This document shows positions 1-8,957 of a stretch of 14,419 nucleotides of DNA, in pieces (within the stretch, counting starts at the first letter, position 1; every line of letters begins with the position of its first letter). Source of the DNA: CAZHFW01 sp964531675 (GTDB lineage Bacteria > Planctomycetota > Phycisphaerae > Phycisphaerales > UBA1924); NCBI GenBank assembly GCA_964531675.1, contig CAZHFW010000058.1, positions 1-14,419 on the forward strand. Direction: 5' to 3'. The notes below the pieces were generated by a model. The model worked only from the letters and a program-made list of their open reading frames with translations. It did no database searches and had not been told where the DNA came from. Both the position numbers and the translations under genes were made by a program.

Positions 1-684
1 GTCGACGTCGGTTGCGGCGTCGGCGCCTGGCTCCGCGCCGCCCTCGACCTTGGCATCCCCGAAGTCACCGGCATCGATGGCGATTACGTCGATCGCGCCA
101 TGCTCATGATCCCCCAGGATCGCTTCCGCGCCGCCAAGCTCGATGAACCCATCGCCATCCCGGGGCGCTTCGACCTCGCGATGACCACCGAAGTCGCCGA
201 ACACCTGCCCCCCGAACGCGGCGCGGGCTTCGTCGCCGACCTCTGCAAGCTCTCCGACGTCGTCATCTTCTCCGCCGCCATCCCGTACCAGGGAGGCACC
301 AACCACATCAACGAGAACTGGGTCGAGTACTGGGCCACGCACTTTGCAGCCCACAACTACACGCCCGTCGATCTCATCCGCCCCCGCGTGTGGTACGACC
401 CCAGCGTCTGCTGGTGGTACCGCCAGAACCTACTCATCTTCGCCTCGCCAAACGCGCTGCACCGCTTCCCCGTTGCTGCCCAGGCCAAGGGCAAGCCCCT
501 CACCATGGTCCATCCCGAGCTGCTGCTCTGGGCCTCGATCCGTGGCCGCCGCGCCGACGATGGTCAGATCTACAACGCCGACCAGTCCTACTTCCGAAAC
601 ACCGCCCAGGGCCTCGCGCAGGGCCACACCACCCCGCCTCCCCAGCCCCGCGCCTACGGCCCGGACTTCAACAACCTCTTCTAA
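1..684 (+). CDS. SAM-dependent methyltransferase, class I (5' end missing)
   Basis: The frame is open from the first base, so the gene starts upstream and its N-terminus is missing. Visible residues begin VDVGCGVGAW, the glycine-rich motif I of the Rossmann-fold methyltransferases. It is followed by VTGIDGDYV, where the acidic residue at the end of strand 2 would bind the SAM ribose, and by FDLAMTTEVAEHLPP, the motif typical of the Methyltransf_11/23 type. A later NHINENWVEYW segment and a Trp/Tyr-rich stretch (VWYDPSVCWWYRQN) resemble methyltransferases found in glycan or polysaccharide clusters, but the substrate cannot be read from the sequence. The last 40 residues look disordered. The stop is followed within 40 bases by a hairpin terminator. 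The class is clear; the substrate is unknown. Confidence 0.85.
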   Translation, partial: VDVGCGVGAWLRAALDLGIPEVTGIDGDYVDRAMLMIPQDRFRAAKLDEPIAIPGRFDLAMTTEVAEHLPPERGAGFVADLCKLSDVVIFSAAIPYQGGTNHINENWVEYWATHFAAHNYTPVDLIRPRVWYDPSVCWWYRQNLLIFASPNALHRFPVAAQAKGKPLTMVHPELLLWASIRGRRADDGQIYNADQSYFRNTAQGLAQGHTTPPPQPRAYGPDFNNLF

Positions 685-722
685 ACCTCTCCGCCCAACC
701 GATCCTCACGCCAAAAACGAAC

Positions 723-749
723 AAGGCCCCGCCGATCAGGCGGGGCCTT
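723..749. terminator. Bidirectional hairpin terminator between convergent genes
   Basis: Perfect 11-bp stem (AAGGCCCCGCC / GGCGGGGCCTT) with loop GATCA. It lies between the methyltransferase stop and the stop of the minus-strand giant protein. On the plus strand it is followed by GCCCGTTTT, and on the minus strand by GTTCGTTTTTGG, so it can serve both genes. Confidence 0.85.
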
Positions 750-769
750 GCCCGTTTTCAGAAGCCCGC

Positions 770-3700
770 TCAGCAGGGCGTGTCGAAGCGGTTCAGGAAG
801 TCGAAGAAGTCCACCAGATCCACGATCCCGTCGCGATCCAGATCCGCCAGCGGCGCGCCGGTGTCGAACGCCGCCAGGAAGTCGAAGAAGTCGCCAAGGT
901 CCGCCGAGCCGTCGTAGTTCACGTCCGCGACGCAGTACCCCAGCCCCGCCGCACGGCTCGTCACCGTGCCGCAGCCGCTCGTGATCACCACGTCATACGT
1001 CGCACGATCCAACTCGGTCAGATTGCTCACCACCAGGTTGGGACCATCCGTCCCCGAGATGCGAGCATTGTCCGACATGGGCGTGCCGTTCTTCCGCCAC
1101 TGATACGTCACCCTGCCTCCCGAGGTCTGCACGCCCACCCCGAACCCGACCATGGACCCGATCGTGAGCGCCTGATCCTCGGGCTGGCTCGTGATCACCG
1201 GCGCACAATCCGCGACGCGGATCACCACGCTGGCCTGCAACGTGTCCACCAGGTTCTGCGAACCCGACTGGATGTCGCCCCGGGCGTGATACTTGAACGT
1301 CACCTCGCCCGTGAATCCCGCCGGAGGCGTGTACGAGAACCCGCCGTTCCCCGACAGGCTCAGCGAGCCCACCGAAGGCGCCACGTCCAGGATCGCGGTG
1401 GGGGAGAAGCGAGGCGTGATCCCGTCCCGCGGCGGCGTCACGTCGTTGGCGAGCACGCCCGCCGAAGCCGGCACCACCAGCGTCTGCCCGGGCGTCGCGA
1501 CATACGTATCGTCCGCCGCCAGACGCCGCGCGTTGACCTTCATGTGCTCCAGGTTCGCAATCGTCCAGTTCATGAACGGATACCGCTCGATCCGCGTCCC
1601 CGCCGTCGCCGCGGTCAGCTCGTCGCCGAGCAGGGTCCACCGCCGCGCCACCTCCGCGCTCCAGCTCGGCTTGGTCGTCGGCGCCGCGCTCCCCGCCGCC
1701 ATCGCCAGCACCCTGGCCCGCTCGGCGTTGAAGAAGTTGAACGCCCCGTCCCGGTCCATCCGCAGTTCATTGCCGCGGAACATCCCGCGGAGCACGTCGC
1801 TCTGCGCGAACGACTCCGGCGCACCGAGCGAGAGATACGAATCCATCAACAGCACCGGCACCGTCATCTGGTCCGCCGCCGACTTGACGTTCGAGTTCTC
1901 CGCGCCGCCCGACAGAGGCGTCGCCAGCACGCTGTAGTACTCGGCCTGCAGCGCGCGGAGCTTGTCGTCCACCGCCGCCTTGACCGCCGCCAAGCCGGTC
2001 GGATCAACGATCGTCTGCGCGGTCCACACCGGCGTGTTGCCCCACTCGAAAGACGTGTCGGGCGACGTCGCCCCCGTCGTGAAGATCGTGTTGATCGGCG
2101 CGATCGCCGAGCCGCCCACGCTGTACGAGCCCGCCCACCGGTTGAAGAACGTCCGGAACAGGCTGCTCGCGTCCACGCCGATGTCCGCCGGGCCGACCGT
2201 GAAGTTGTACCGACGCGTGACGATGAGCTGATCACCAGGCAGAGCCCCGCCGCAGCCCAGCCGCATCACGCTCCCGCCGCCCTGCAGAGGCGTCGTGGTC
2301 CCGTGGTTGGGAGACCACCAGAGCTCGACATCCACCGTCGCCGCGAGCTTGGTGCCGCTCGTGCCCACCAGCTGCCAGCCCGTGCCGCCGCCTGGCGAAG
2401 CCTCGCCGTTGAAGCGGAACGTCCAGAAGTAGTTCGCCAGCGAGCGCTGGGGAAGCCCGAGGAACGCCGCCTGGAATACCGGGTTGGGAACGATCGACCA
2501 CGCGGTCTTGGTCCCGTTGTGAGGCGGAATCGTCGTCGACGCCAGGCTCACCGTCGTCGCGTTGCACTGATCGCCGTAACGCAGGATCCGCGTGTTGAAC
2601 GCCGGATACTGGAAGTTCCCCGCGACCTCCGGCGCCGCCTGATCCGACCCGCCCCAGAGCGAGAACGTCGAGCCCGACAGGCCCTTGCTCGTCATGAACG
2701 TCCCCAGCGCCGCGTCCAGGTTGCTCTGCAGCGTCCCGGCCCGCGCGGTGTGGTCCGTCCGCAGCACGTTCATGAGCGTCCCGCTCCGGCACGCCGACAT
2801 CATCGACTGGATGTCCTTGCCGTTCTGCAGCACCGTGTTCAGGCGCGAGGGATCGCCCGTCACCGTCTGCGCCATGTACCACGGATTCTCACGCCCGAGC
2901 TGGGCGTACGCGTCCGCGTTGAGCGACCACGACATGGGATTGGCCACCCGCTGCGGGAACACCGACGTGAGCCCCAGATACGTCGCCGGGAACAGACGCA
3001 GGTTGTTGATGTTGTACCCGAGCGGGAAGTTGTTGAGCTGGTCCACCGCACTCGCGTCGTACGCGAGCGAGAGCGCGTTGGGCCCCGAATAGGTCTGGCT
3101 CAGCGCCTGATTGGTCGCGGCGCTGTAGAAGCTCCCTTCCGCCGCGATGTAGTCCGCCCGCGCGATGTCCTGGTTGTTGCGGTCGCGATAGTTCAGGTAC
3201 GTGTCCATCGCGGTGATGAACGGGAAGTTGAAGCCGTCCGACAGCACGCCGTAGAGATTCTGCTCGAGCCGGTTGAGATTGGTCTGCGCCGTCGCGACCT
3301 GCGTCTGCAGGCTCTCCAGGCTCGAGTTCACGCCGTTGAAATACCCGACCATCGCCGCAAAGCCCGAATCGATCGCCGACGAGATCGTCGTGAGCTGGGA
3401 ATCGATGCGGTTGAAGCGGTCGTTCATCTCCACGCGGATCTGATCGACCTGATCCGCCAGATCGGTGATCTGGTCGGACACCATCTGGAGCGGGCTGGGC
3501 CCGTTGTCCTGGGGGAACACCTCGGGCAAGAGGTCCGCGACGCCCCCGAGCAGCGTGCTCACCGCGCCGACCATGCCAAGCGGGCCTTCGGCCGCCTGCG
3601 CCCCCGCCGAGATGATCACGCTGGCGCCTTGCAGCGCCGTCGAGAGCGAGTCCGATGCCGCGCTGGCCATGTCCACGTTGAGGTTCGCGAACTGGCGCTC

Positions 3701-5188
3701 CAGCGCGATCTGTGCCCCGCCGTTCTGCGTGTCCTTGGCCATCACCGCGGTCGCGAAGGAGATCCCCGCACGCGACTGGTTGAGCTGCACCAGGTCCGCG
3801 GTGCGGTTGGCCAGCGCCGCGCTCACCACCGCCTGGTTCTTGGCGGCGTTGTACGTCGACTCGAGCGTTGGGTACTGCTGCTTGTAGATCTTCAGATCAT
3901 CGATCTCGTTGTCGATGAAGGTCTTCAGCGCCGCGTACTCCGCGTTGAGGGCCGCCCGCATGTTGGGGAAGCCCGCCGCCTGCTCCGCAAGGAACGCCGC
4001 CCGCCCCGTCGGGATCAGCGCGATGCCCCGGGCCACTTCCGGATAGTTCTGCCGAAGCTGCGCCGTCGTCGGGTATGGCTCGATCCCGTCCCCGCGCAGC
4101 ACGCTCGCGACCGCGCCCTGCACCGACGCGTTGGAAACCCCCGCAGCGTCCCGATCCGCGAACACATTGCCGAGTAAGGTCGCCATGTGGTCGCTGGTCG
4201 CAAAGCGGTACGAGAGCGAGCCCTGGAACGCGATCATCTGCAAGGTCCGGTTGGGCGCGTTGTGGTCCATCCCGAGCCGCGCCAGCACCGCTTCGCCCAC
4301 GTTCGTGTCCACGCCCGCGATCGTCACGGGGGTCGTGAACGCCACCGCGGTCTGCAGGTTGAACCCGCGCTTCAGGTCCGGGTCATCCGCGAACTTGGCC
4401 CGCAAGGCCGTCTTGTACGCCGCCGCGAACTGCTCGAGCTGCGCCTGCGTCGCGTTGGGGTTCCGGGCCGCCACTTCCGCGACCGCCGCCACCGTCACCG
4501 CGAGCACCGGCGTGTAGTTCCTTGCGAAGTTGGAGCGCACCACCTCCGTCGCCGCGATCCCGCGCACGAACCGGTAGTACTCCACCGAGGCCGGATCCGT
4601 CGGCGCCAGGATCGTCGCCGCCTGGCTGGTCACGCTCCCGCAAGGCCAGGCCACCACCGCCTGCACCGTCGAGCCGATGTCCATGTACCCGATGTTCGAG
4701 AGCGTCAGCGAAGGCCCCGTCGCCCCGGGGATCTGCACGCCGTCGCGCCGCCAGGTCACCTGCGATGGCGTGGTCCCCGAGCTCACGCCCACCGAGAAGC
4801 TCGCGGTCCCGCCAAGCTCGCCCGCATCCGAAACAGGCTGGCTCGTGATCACCGGCGTCGAATACACGTTGAGCGTCGCCGGCGCGCTGATCGTGTTGCA
4901 GAACAGCAGCCCATCCTTCACCTGCACCGTGTACTGCCCCGCAAGCCCCGCCTGCACGTTGGGAATCGTCAGCGTCGAGGAGGTCGCCCCCGCGATCGGC
5001 GAGCCGTTGCGGAACCACTGGAACTTCGCGCCGACGCTCCCGCTGGTCACCCGGAACTGCACCGTCTGTCCCGGGCACGCGTTCTGAGATGTGGGGCCGC
5101 TGGTGATGCACTGAGCGACCGCGTTCCCCGCAGCCATCGCCAGCACCGCCGCCGAAATCGCCATCACTCGGATCTTGTTCGTTCGCAT
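770..5188 (-). CDS. Giant secreted Ig-like / coiled-coil / cadherin-like protein with dockerin-like C-terminus
   Basis: 1472 residues. A signal peptide (MRTNKIRVMAISAAVLAMAAGNAVA, cleavage near residue 25) predicts export. Visible order: Ig-like domain 1 (about 27-108, FQWFRNGSPIAGATSSTL), Ig-like domain 2 (about 110-192, VTWRRDGVQIPGATGPSL), a mostly helical region (about 195-515), a hydrophobic Ala/Gly-rich stretch (about 516-560), a heptad-patterned coiled coil (about 566-650, for example VDQIRVEMNDRFNRIDSQL), an unassigned region (650-1220) with Trp/Asn-rich segments, a cadherin-like/tandem-95-like domain (about 1223-1326, VLANDVTP then FSYTPPAGFTGEVTFKYHA), a third Ig-like domain (about 1328-1420) and a duplicated Asp-rich tail (1422-1472: DVNYDGSADLGDFFDFL and DLDRDGIVDLVDFFDFL) resembling dockerin/EF-hand calcium loops. 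A GGGAGA Shine-Dalgarno sequence supports the start. No catalytic motif was recognised in the core. The likely role is a surface or extracellular protein; the function is unknown. Confidence 0.88.
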   Translation of the reverse strand: MRTNKIRVMAISAAVLAMAAGNAVAQCITSGPTSQNACPGQTVQFRVTSGSVGAKFQWFRNGSPIAGATSSTLTIPNVQAGLAGQYTVQVKDGLLFCNTISAPATLNVYSTPVITSQPVSDAGELGGTASFSVGVSSGTTPSQVTWRRDGVQIPGATGPSLTLSNIGYMDIGSTVQAVVAWPCGSVTSQAATILAPTDPASVEYYRFVRGIAATEVVRSNFARNYTPVLAVTVAAVAEVAARNPNATQAQLEQFAAAYKTALRAKFADDPDLKRGFNLQTAVAFTTPVTIAGVDTNVGEAVLARLGMDHNAPNRTLQMIAFQGSLSYRFATSDHMATLLGNVFADRDAAGVSNASVQGAVASVLRGDGIEPYPTTAQLRQNYPEVARGIALIPTGRAAFLAEQAAGFPNMRAALNAEYAALKTFIDNEIDDLKIYKQQYPTLESTYNAAKNQAVVSAALANRTADLVQLNQSRAGISFATAVMAKDTQNGGAQIALERQFANLNVDMASAASDSLSTALQGASVIISAGAQAAEGPLGMVGAVSTLLGGVADLLPEVFPQDNGPSPLQMVSDQITDLADQVDQIRVEMNDRFNRIDSQLTTISSAIDSGFAAMVGYFNGVNSSLESLQTQVATAQTNLNRLEQNLYGVLSDGFNFPFITAMDTYLNYRDRNNQDIARADYIAAEGSFYSAATNQALSQTYSGPNALSLAYDASAVDQLNNFPLGYNINNLRLFPATYLGLTSVFPQRVANPMSWSLNADAYAQLGRENPWYMAQTVTGDPSRLNTVLQNGKDIQSMMSACRSGTLMNVLRTDHTARAGTLQSNLDAALGTFMTSKGLSGSTFSLWGGSDQAAPEVAGNFQYPAFNTRILRYGDQCNATTVSLASTTIPPHNGTKTAWSIVPNPVFQAAFLGLPQRSLANYFWTFRFNGEASPGGGTGWQLVGTSGTKLAATVDVELWWSPNHGTTTPLQGGGSVMRLGCGGALPGDQLIVTRRYNFTVGPADIGVDASSLFRTFFNRWAGSYSVGGSAIAPINTIFTTGATSPDTSFEWGNTPVWTAQTIVDPTGLAAVKAAVDDKLRALQAEYYSVLATPLSGGAENSNVKSAADQMTVPVLLMDSYLSLGAPESFAQSDVLRGMFRGNELRMDRDGAFNFFNAERARVLAMAAGSAAPTTKPSWSAEVARRWTLLGDELTAATAGTRIERYPFMNWTIANLEHMKVNARRLAADDTYVATPGQTLVVPASAGVLANDVTPPRDGITPRFSPTAILDVAPSVGSLSLSGNGGFSYTPPAGFTGEVTFKYHARGDIQSGSQNLVDTLQASVVIRVADCAPVITSQPEDQALTIGSMVGFGVGVQTSGGRVTYQWRKNGTPMSDNARISGTDGPNLVVSNLTELDRATYDVVITSGCGTVTSRAAGLGYCVADVNYDGSADLGDFFDFLAAFDTGAPLADLDRDGIVDLVDFFDFLNRFDTPC

Positions 5189-5322
5189 CGCCGGTCTCCC
5201 GTCAGGGTTCGTGTGGGCCGCCGCGCTCCGCGACCGCCGTCCCCCATCAGGCGAAGCCGTTCCGCTCCGAGCATCACCCCGATTTCACAATTTTCGGACC
5301 CGCACCGTGGTACCCTCCCGCC
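5189..5322. promoter_or_regulatory. Divergent promoter region between giant protein and sigma factor
   Basis: This 134-base gap separates two genes transcribed away from each other, so it must carry both promoters. The only AT-rich patch is at 5282-5296 (ATTTCACAATTTTCG), close to the sigma-factor start. I cannot assign clear -35/-10 pairs: TTCACA at 5284 and TACCCT at 5311 are spaced too widely for a housekeeping promoter. No convincing operator palindrome is visible. Confidence 0.35.
5195..5200 (-). promoter_or_regulatory. Ribosome binding site of the giant secreted protein
   Basis: The minus strand reads GGGAGACCGGCG directly before the ATG, placing a GGGAGA purine run about six bases upstream. 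This supports the ATG at 5188, which also gives a clean signal peptide. Confidence 0.6.
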
Positions 5323-5925
5323 ATGCCTCTCCCCGAGCCGCAGCCGCCGGACCCCGCCGCACGGGTCACCCAGCTGCTCCAGCAGCCGCTGGGCGACGAC
5401 CGCGTCGCCGCCGATGAGCTCCTCATCCTCGTGTACGACCAGCTCAAACGCATCGCCCAGCAGCGCATGGCCGACGAACGCGCGGGCCACACCCTGCAGG
5501 CCACCGCCCTCGTCCACGAGGCCTACGCCCGTCTCGTCAAGGACGCCGAACAGAACTGGGCCGGCCGCGCCCACTTCTTCTTCGCCGCCTCCCAGGCCAT
5601 GCGCCGCATCCTCATCGAGCACGCCCGCGCTCGCGCCGCCCAAAAGAGAGGCGGCGATCCGGAAGGCCGCCCCGCCCAGCGCGTCCCCATCAACGTCCTC
5701 GATCTGGCCTCCACCGACAATTCCGAACAGATCCTGATGCTCGACGACGCCCTGGCTCGCCTGGAGATTGAAGATCCCCAGGTCGCTCAGGTCGTCCGCC
5801 TCCGCTTCTACGCCGGCCTCACCGGCGCGCAAGCCGCCGACGTCCTGGGTGTCTCGCCCAGCACCGTCGATCGTGACTGGGCCTGGGCCCGCGCCTGGCT
5901 CTTCCGCGCCCTCAGCGCGTCCTGA
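5323..5925 (+). CDS. ECF-type RNA polymerase sigma factor (planctomycete Sigma70_ECF family)
   Basis: 200 residues. Region sigma-2 (about 13-105) contains ADELLILVYDQLKRIAQQRM, GHTLQATALVHEAYARL and FFFAASQAMRRILIEHARARA, the characteristic string of the Sigma70_ECF family abundant in planctomycetes. Region sigma-4 (about 135-195) has RLRFYAGLTGAQAADVLGV then SPSTVDRDWAWARAWL, a helix-turn-helix for the -35 element. It directs RNA polymerase to its own promoter class. The next gene starts 15 bases after its stop and encodes a Ser/Thr kinase, an arrangement typical of kinase-linked ECF factors. No anti-sigma factor gene is adjacent, so control by the kinase is the natural inference. No Shine-Dalgarno sequence is evident before the ATG. 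Confidence 0.92.
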   Translation: MPLPEPQPPDPAARVTQLLQQPLGDDRVAADELLILVYDQLKRIAQQRMADERAGHTLQATALVHEAYARLVKDAEQNWAGRAHFFFAASQAMRRILIEHARARAAQKRGGDPEGRPAQRVPINVLDLASTDNSEQILMLDDALARLEIEDPQVAQVVRLRFYAGLTGAQAADVLGVSPSTVDRDWAWARAWLFRALSAS

Positions 5926-5940
5926 CCGCGGACACCTTCC

Positions 5941-8889
5941 ATGAACCAGGCCTCCCGCCAACTCGCCAAGTCCATCTTCTCCGATGCGCTCGCCCTGCCC
6001 ACCGCGCAGCGCCACGCCCTCATCACCCAGCGCGCCCAGGGCGACGACGCCCTTGCCTCCCTCGTGCGCGAAATGCTCGACGCCCACGACCAGGCCGGCG
6101 CGTTCCTCAGCGCTCCCTCGCTCATCGGCCCCGAAGTCATCGCCCCCGACCGCCGCCCCGCCCTCGCGCCCGATCCGAGCGAACCCATCGGACCCTACAC
6201 CCTCGGCAAGAAACTCGGCGAAGGCGGCTTTGGCCTCGTCTATCAGGCCCAGCAGACCCATCCCGTCCGTCGCACCGTGGCCCTCAAGATCATCAAGCCG
6301 GGCATGGACACCGCCCGCGTGATCGCGCGCTTCGAGGCCGAGCGCCAGGCCCTGGCCCTCATGGACCATCCCGCCATCGCGCGCGTCTTCGACGCCGGCG
6401 CCACCCCCGCGGGCCGTCCCTACTTCGCCATGGAGCTGGTCGAAGGCAAACCCATCACCACCTTCGCCGCCGAACACCACCTCGACATCCGCGCCCGACT
6501 CGAACTCATCGAGACCGTCGGCCTCGCCCTCCAGCACGCCCACCAGAAGGGCATCATCCACCGCGACATCAAGCCCTCCAACATCCTCGTCCGCGCCGAC
6601 GACGCCGGACAACCCATCCCCAAGATCATCGACTTCGGCATCGCCAAAGCCACCGGTCCAGCGCTCGGCGAGCAAACCGCCCTCACCGAAGGCAACACGC
6701 TCATCGGCACCCCCGAATACATGGCCCCCGAGCAGGCCGACTTCAACGCCTCCCGCGTCGACACCCGCTCCGACATCTACTCCCTCGGCGTCGTCCTCTA
6801 CGAACTCCTCACAGGCACCACGCCCTTCCTCGCCTCCCGCGACTCCACCTCCTTCGCCGATCTCCAGCGCCTCATCCGCGAAGTCGACCCGCCCAAGCCA
6901 AGCACCCGCCTCAGCTCCATCTCGCGCACGCGCAACCTCGCGACCACGCCCGACCTCCAGTCCCTCTCGCGCCAGCTCAAAGGCGACCTCGACTGGATCG
7001 TCATGAAGGCCATCGAGAAGGACCCCGCGCGCCGCTACGCCAGCGCCGCCGACCTCTCCGCCGACATCCGCCGCCACCTCGATCACAAACCCGTCATCGC
7101 CCGCCCGCAAAGCCCCGCCTACGTCGCCCGCAAGTTCTTCCGCCGCAACCGCGTGATCGCCTCCGCCGCGGGCATCGCCCTGCTCGCCCTCCTGGCCGGC
7201 GCCGCCGCCGCCACCATCGGCCTTATCCAGGCCCAGCGCGCCCGCGCCGCCGAACAACAGCGTTTCGTCGAGCTCCAGCAGAGCCAGCGCCAGACGCAAA
7301 CCGCCCTTGCCCGCTCGGAAACCGTCGCCTCCTTCCTCAAATCCGTCTTCTCCGCTGTGAGCCCCTCGATCGCCCAGGGCCGCGACACCGAACTCCTCCG
7401 CGCCATCCTCGACGCCGGCGCATCCCGCGCCGAGTCCGAACTGAAGTCCGATCCCGAAGCCCTCACCGAGATCCTCCTCTCCATCGGCTCCGCCTACCGC
7501 AACGCCGCGCTGTGGGAGCCCGCGGTGCGCGTCCTCTCCCGCGCTCAAGAGCTCGCTTCGGGCCTTGATCCCGCCAATCCGCGACTCTCCGCCGACGTCG
7601 GCGCCGCGCTGGGCTACGCCCTCCGCGAGCAGGGCGATCTCCCCGCCGCCGCCGAAACCCTCGACGCCACCATCGATCTCTTGCGCTCCCTCACGCCTCC
7701 ACCCCCGAACCTGCTCGGCGCCGCCCTGAGCTATCGCGCAGGCTGCGCCGCCGCCCAAGGCGACAACCCCAGCGCGCTCACCTTCGCCGCCCAGGCGATC
7801 GACGCCTACACGCTCGCGGGCGATCCCGTCGCCCTCGCCAGCGCCAAAGCACAGCTCGCCTCCTTCAAACGCGCCTCAGGCGACTACACCGCCGCCATCG
7901 CGCTGCTCAACGAAGTCATCGACCAGCTCCGCCCCCGGACCGACGGCCGCATCGAGCTCGGCTCCGCCCTCAACAGCCTCGCGGTCCTCGAACGCACCCG
8001 CGGCGCCCTCGACAAGTCCGAAGCCCTCTACCGCGAATCCCTCGCCGTCCGCCGCGCCCTCTACGACCGGCCCCACCCCGACGTCGCCACCGTCCTGCTG
8101 AACCTCGGCAACGTCCTGGTCGTTCAGGGCCGCTTCGACGAGGCCGAACCCCTCATCCGCGAATCCGTCGCGATGCACGCCGAGCTCTACAAAGGCGAGC
8201 ACGTCAACCACGCCATCGCCATCGACCGCCTGGGCATGCTCGAGTACAACCGAGGCCGCAACGAAGAAGCCCGCGTGCTCTTCAACCAGGCCCGCGACAT
8301 CATCCTCAAGACCGTCGGCCCCGATCACCCCTTCGCCGCGACCAACAGCGTCAACCTCGCCAACGTTCTGCTCGACATGAAGCTCCCCGATCAGGCCGAG
8401 CCATTCCTCCGCGCCGCCGTCGACGCCTTCACCAAGTTCGGCCGCGACCCCGCAGCACTCACCGTCGCGCAGACCAACCTCGCCGACGCCCTCGCCGATC
8501 TCGGTCGCGCTGACGAAGCGCTTGTTGTCATCGATCAGGCCGTCAAACGCCGCCGGGAGCTCTTCCCGAACGACCCGCTCGCCTGGCTCCAGACCGGCGC
8601 CTCCCGCGCCCGCGTCCTCCGCGACCTGGGCCGCACCGACGAATCCCTCGCACAGCTCGACGAACTGCAAACCCTCATCAAAGACAAGCCGGGGCTCACC
8701 ACCCTCCAGTCCGCCCGCCTCCTCCGCGAACTGGGCCGCTCCCTGGCCAAAGCAAGCCGCACCGAAGAAGCCCGCCAAGCCTTCACCGCAGCGCAGTCCA
8801 AACTCGACCAATCCCGCTCCCCCCGCGACCGCGCCGTCTACGACCAGATCGCCGAAGAAATCCAAGCCCTCCCCGCAGCCGCCAACTAG
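5941..8889 (+). CDS. Membrane Ser/Thr protein kinase with C-terminal TPR domain
   Basis: 982 residues. The N-terminal helical segment (1-80) carries REMLDAHDQAGAFLSAP, a motif common ahead of the kinase domain in planctomycete sigma-linked kinases. The Hanks-type kinase domain (about 85-370) is complete: P-loop GEGGFG 93-98, VALK with Lys116, HRDIKPSN with Asp209, Lys211 and Asn214, DFG 231-233, and GTPEYMAPE ending at 264. It should therefore be active. RKFFRRNR precedes one hydrophobic helix (about 405-428), which places the kinase in the cytoplasm by the positive-inside rule. A coiled coil (430-465) and TPR-like repeats follow to about 970, the clearest being 42-residue units at about 675-845 (ALNSLAVLERTRG, VLLNLGNVLVVQGRFDEAE). 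The TPR part is probably a periplasmic sensor or scaffold. It is co-transcribed with the ECF sigma factor upstream. Confidence 0.93.
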   Translation: MNQASRQLAKSIFSDALALPTAQRHALITQRAQGDDALASLVREMLDAHDQAGAFLSAPSLIGPEVIAPDRRPALAPDPSEPIGPYTLGKKLGEGGFGLVYQAQQTHPVRRTVALKIIKPGMDTARVIARFEAERQALALMDHPAIARVFDAGATPAGRPYFAMELVEGKPITTFAAEHHLDIRARLELIETVGLALQHAHQKGIIHRDIKPSNILVRADDAGQPIPKIIDFGIAKATGPALGEQTALTEGNTLIGTPEYMAPEQADFNASRVDTRSDIYSLGVVLYELLTGTTPFLASRDSTSFADLQRLIREVDPPKPSTRLSSISRTRNLATTPDLQSLSRQLKGDLDWIVMKAIEKDPARRYASAADLSADIRRHLDHKPVIARPQSPAYVARKFFRRNRVIASAAGIALLALLAGAAAATIGLIQAQRARAAEQQRFVELQQSQRQTQTALARSETVASFLKSVFSAVSPSIAQGRDTELLRAILDAGASRAESELKSDPEALTEILLSIGSAYRNAALWEPAVRVLSRAQELASGLDPANPRLSADVGAALGYALREQGDLPAAAETLDATIDLLRSLTPPPPNLLGAALSYRAGCAAAQGDNPSALTFAAQAIDAYTLAGDPVALASAKAQLASFKRASGDYTAAIALLNEVIDQLRPRTDGRIELGSALNSLAVLERTRGALDKSEALYRESLAVRRALYDRPHPDVATVLLNLGNVLVVQGRFDEAEPLIRESVAMHAELYKGEHVNHAIAIDRLGMLEYNRGRNEEARVLFNQARDIILKTVGPDHPFAATNSVNLANVLLDMKLPDQAEPFLRAAVDAFTKFGRDPAALTVAQTNLADALADLGRADEALVVIDQAVKRRRELFPNDPLAWLQTGASRARVLRDLGRTDESLAQLDELQTLIKDKPGLTTLQSARLLRELGRSLAKASRTEEARQAFTAAQSKLDQSRSPRDRAVYDQIAEEIQALPAAAN

Positions 8890-8957
8890 CGGGTCCAACA
8901 CAGAAACCAACTCCACACCCCACGCAATCACCCGTGCCCACTCGTCCCGAAGCCGGA

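Noticed and set aside
344..4177. 1277-codon open frame on the plus strand opposite the giant secreted protein
   Set aside because: It is an Arg/His/Pro-rich shadow frame produced by high GC and codon bias. It crosses the methyltransferase end and the terminator at 723-749 and shows no domain or signal.
5164..7758. 864-codon open frame on the minus strand over the sigma factor and kinase
   Set aside because: Its composition is Gly/Ala/Glu-rich without any motif, while the opposite strand has complete sigma-factor and kinase signatures.
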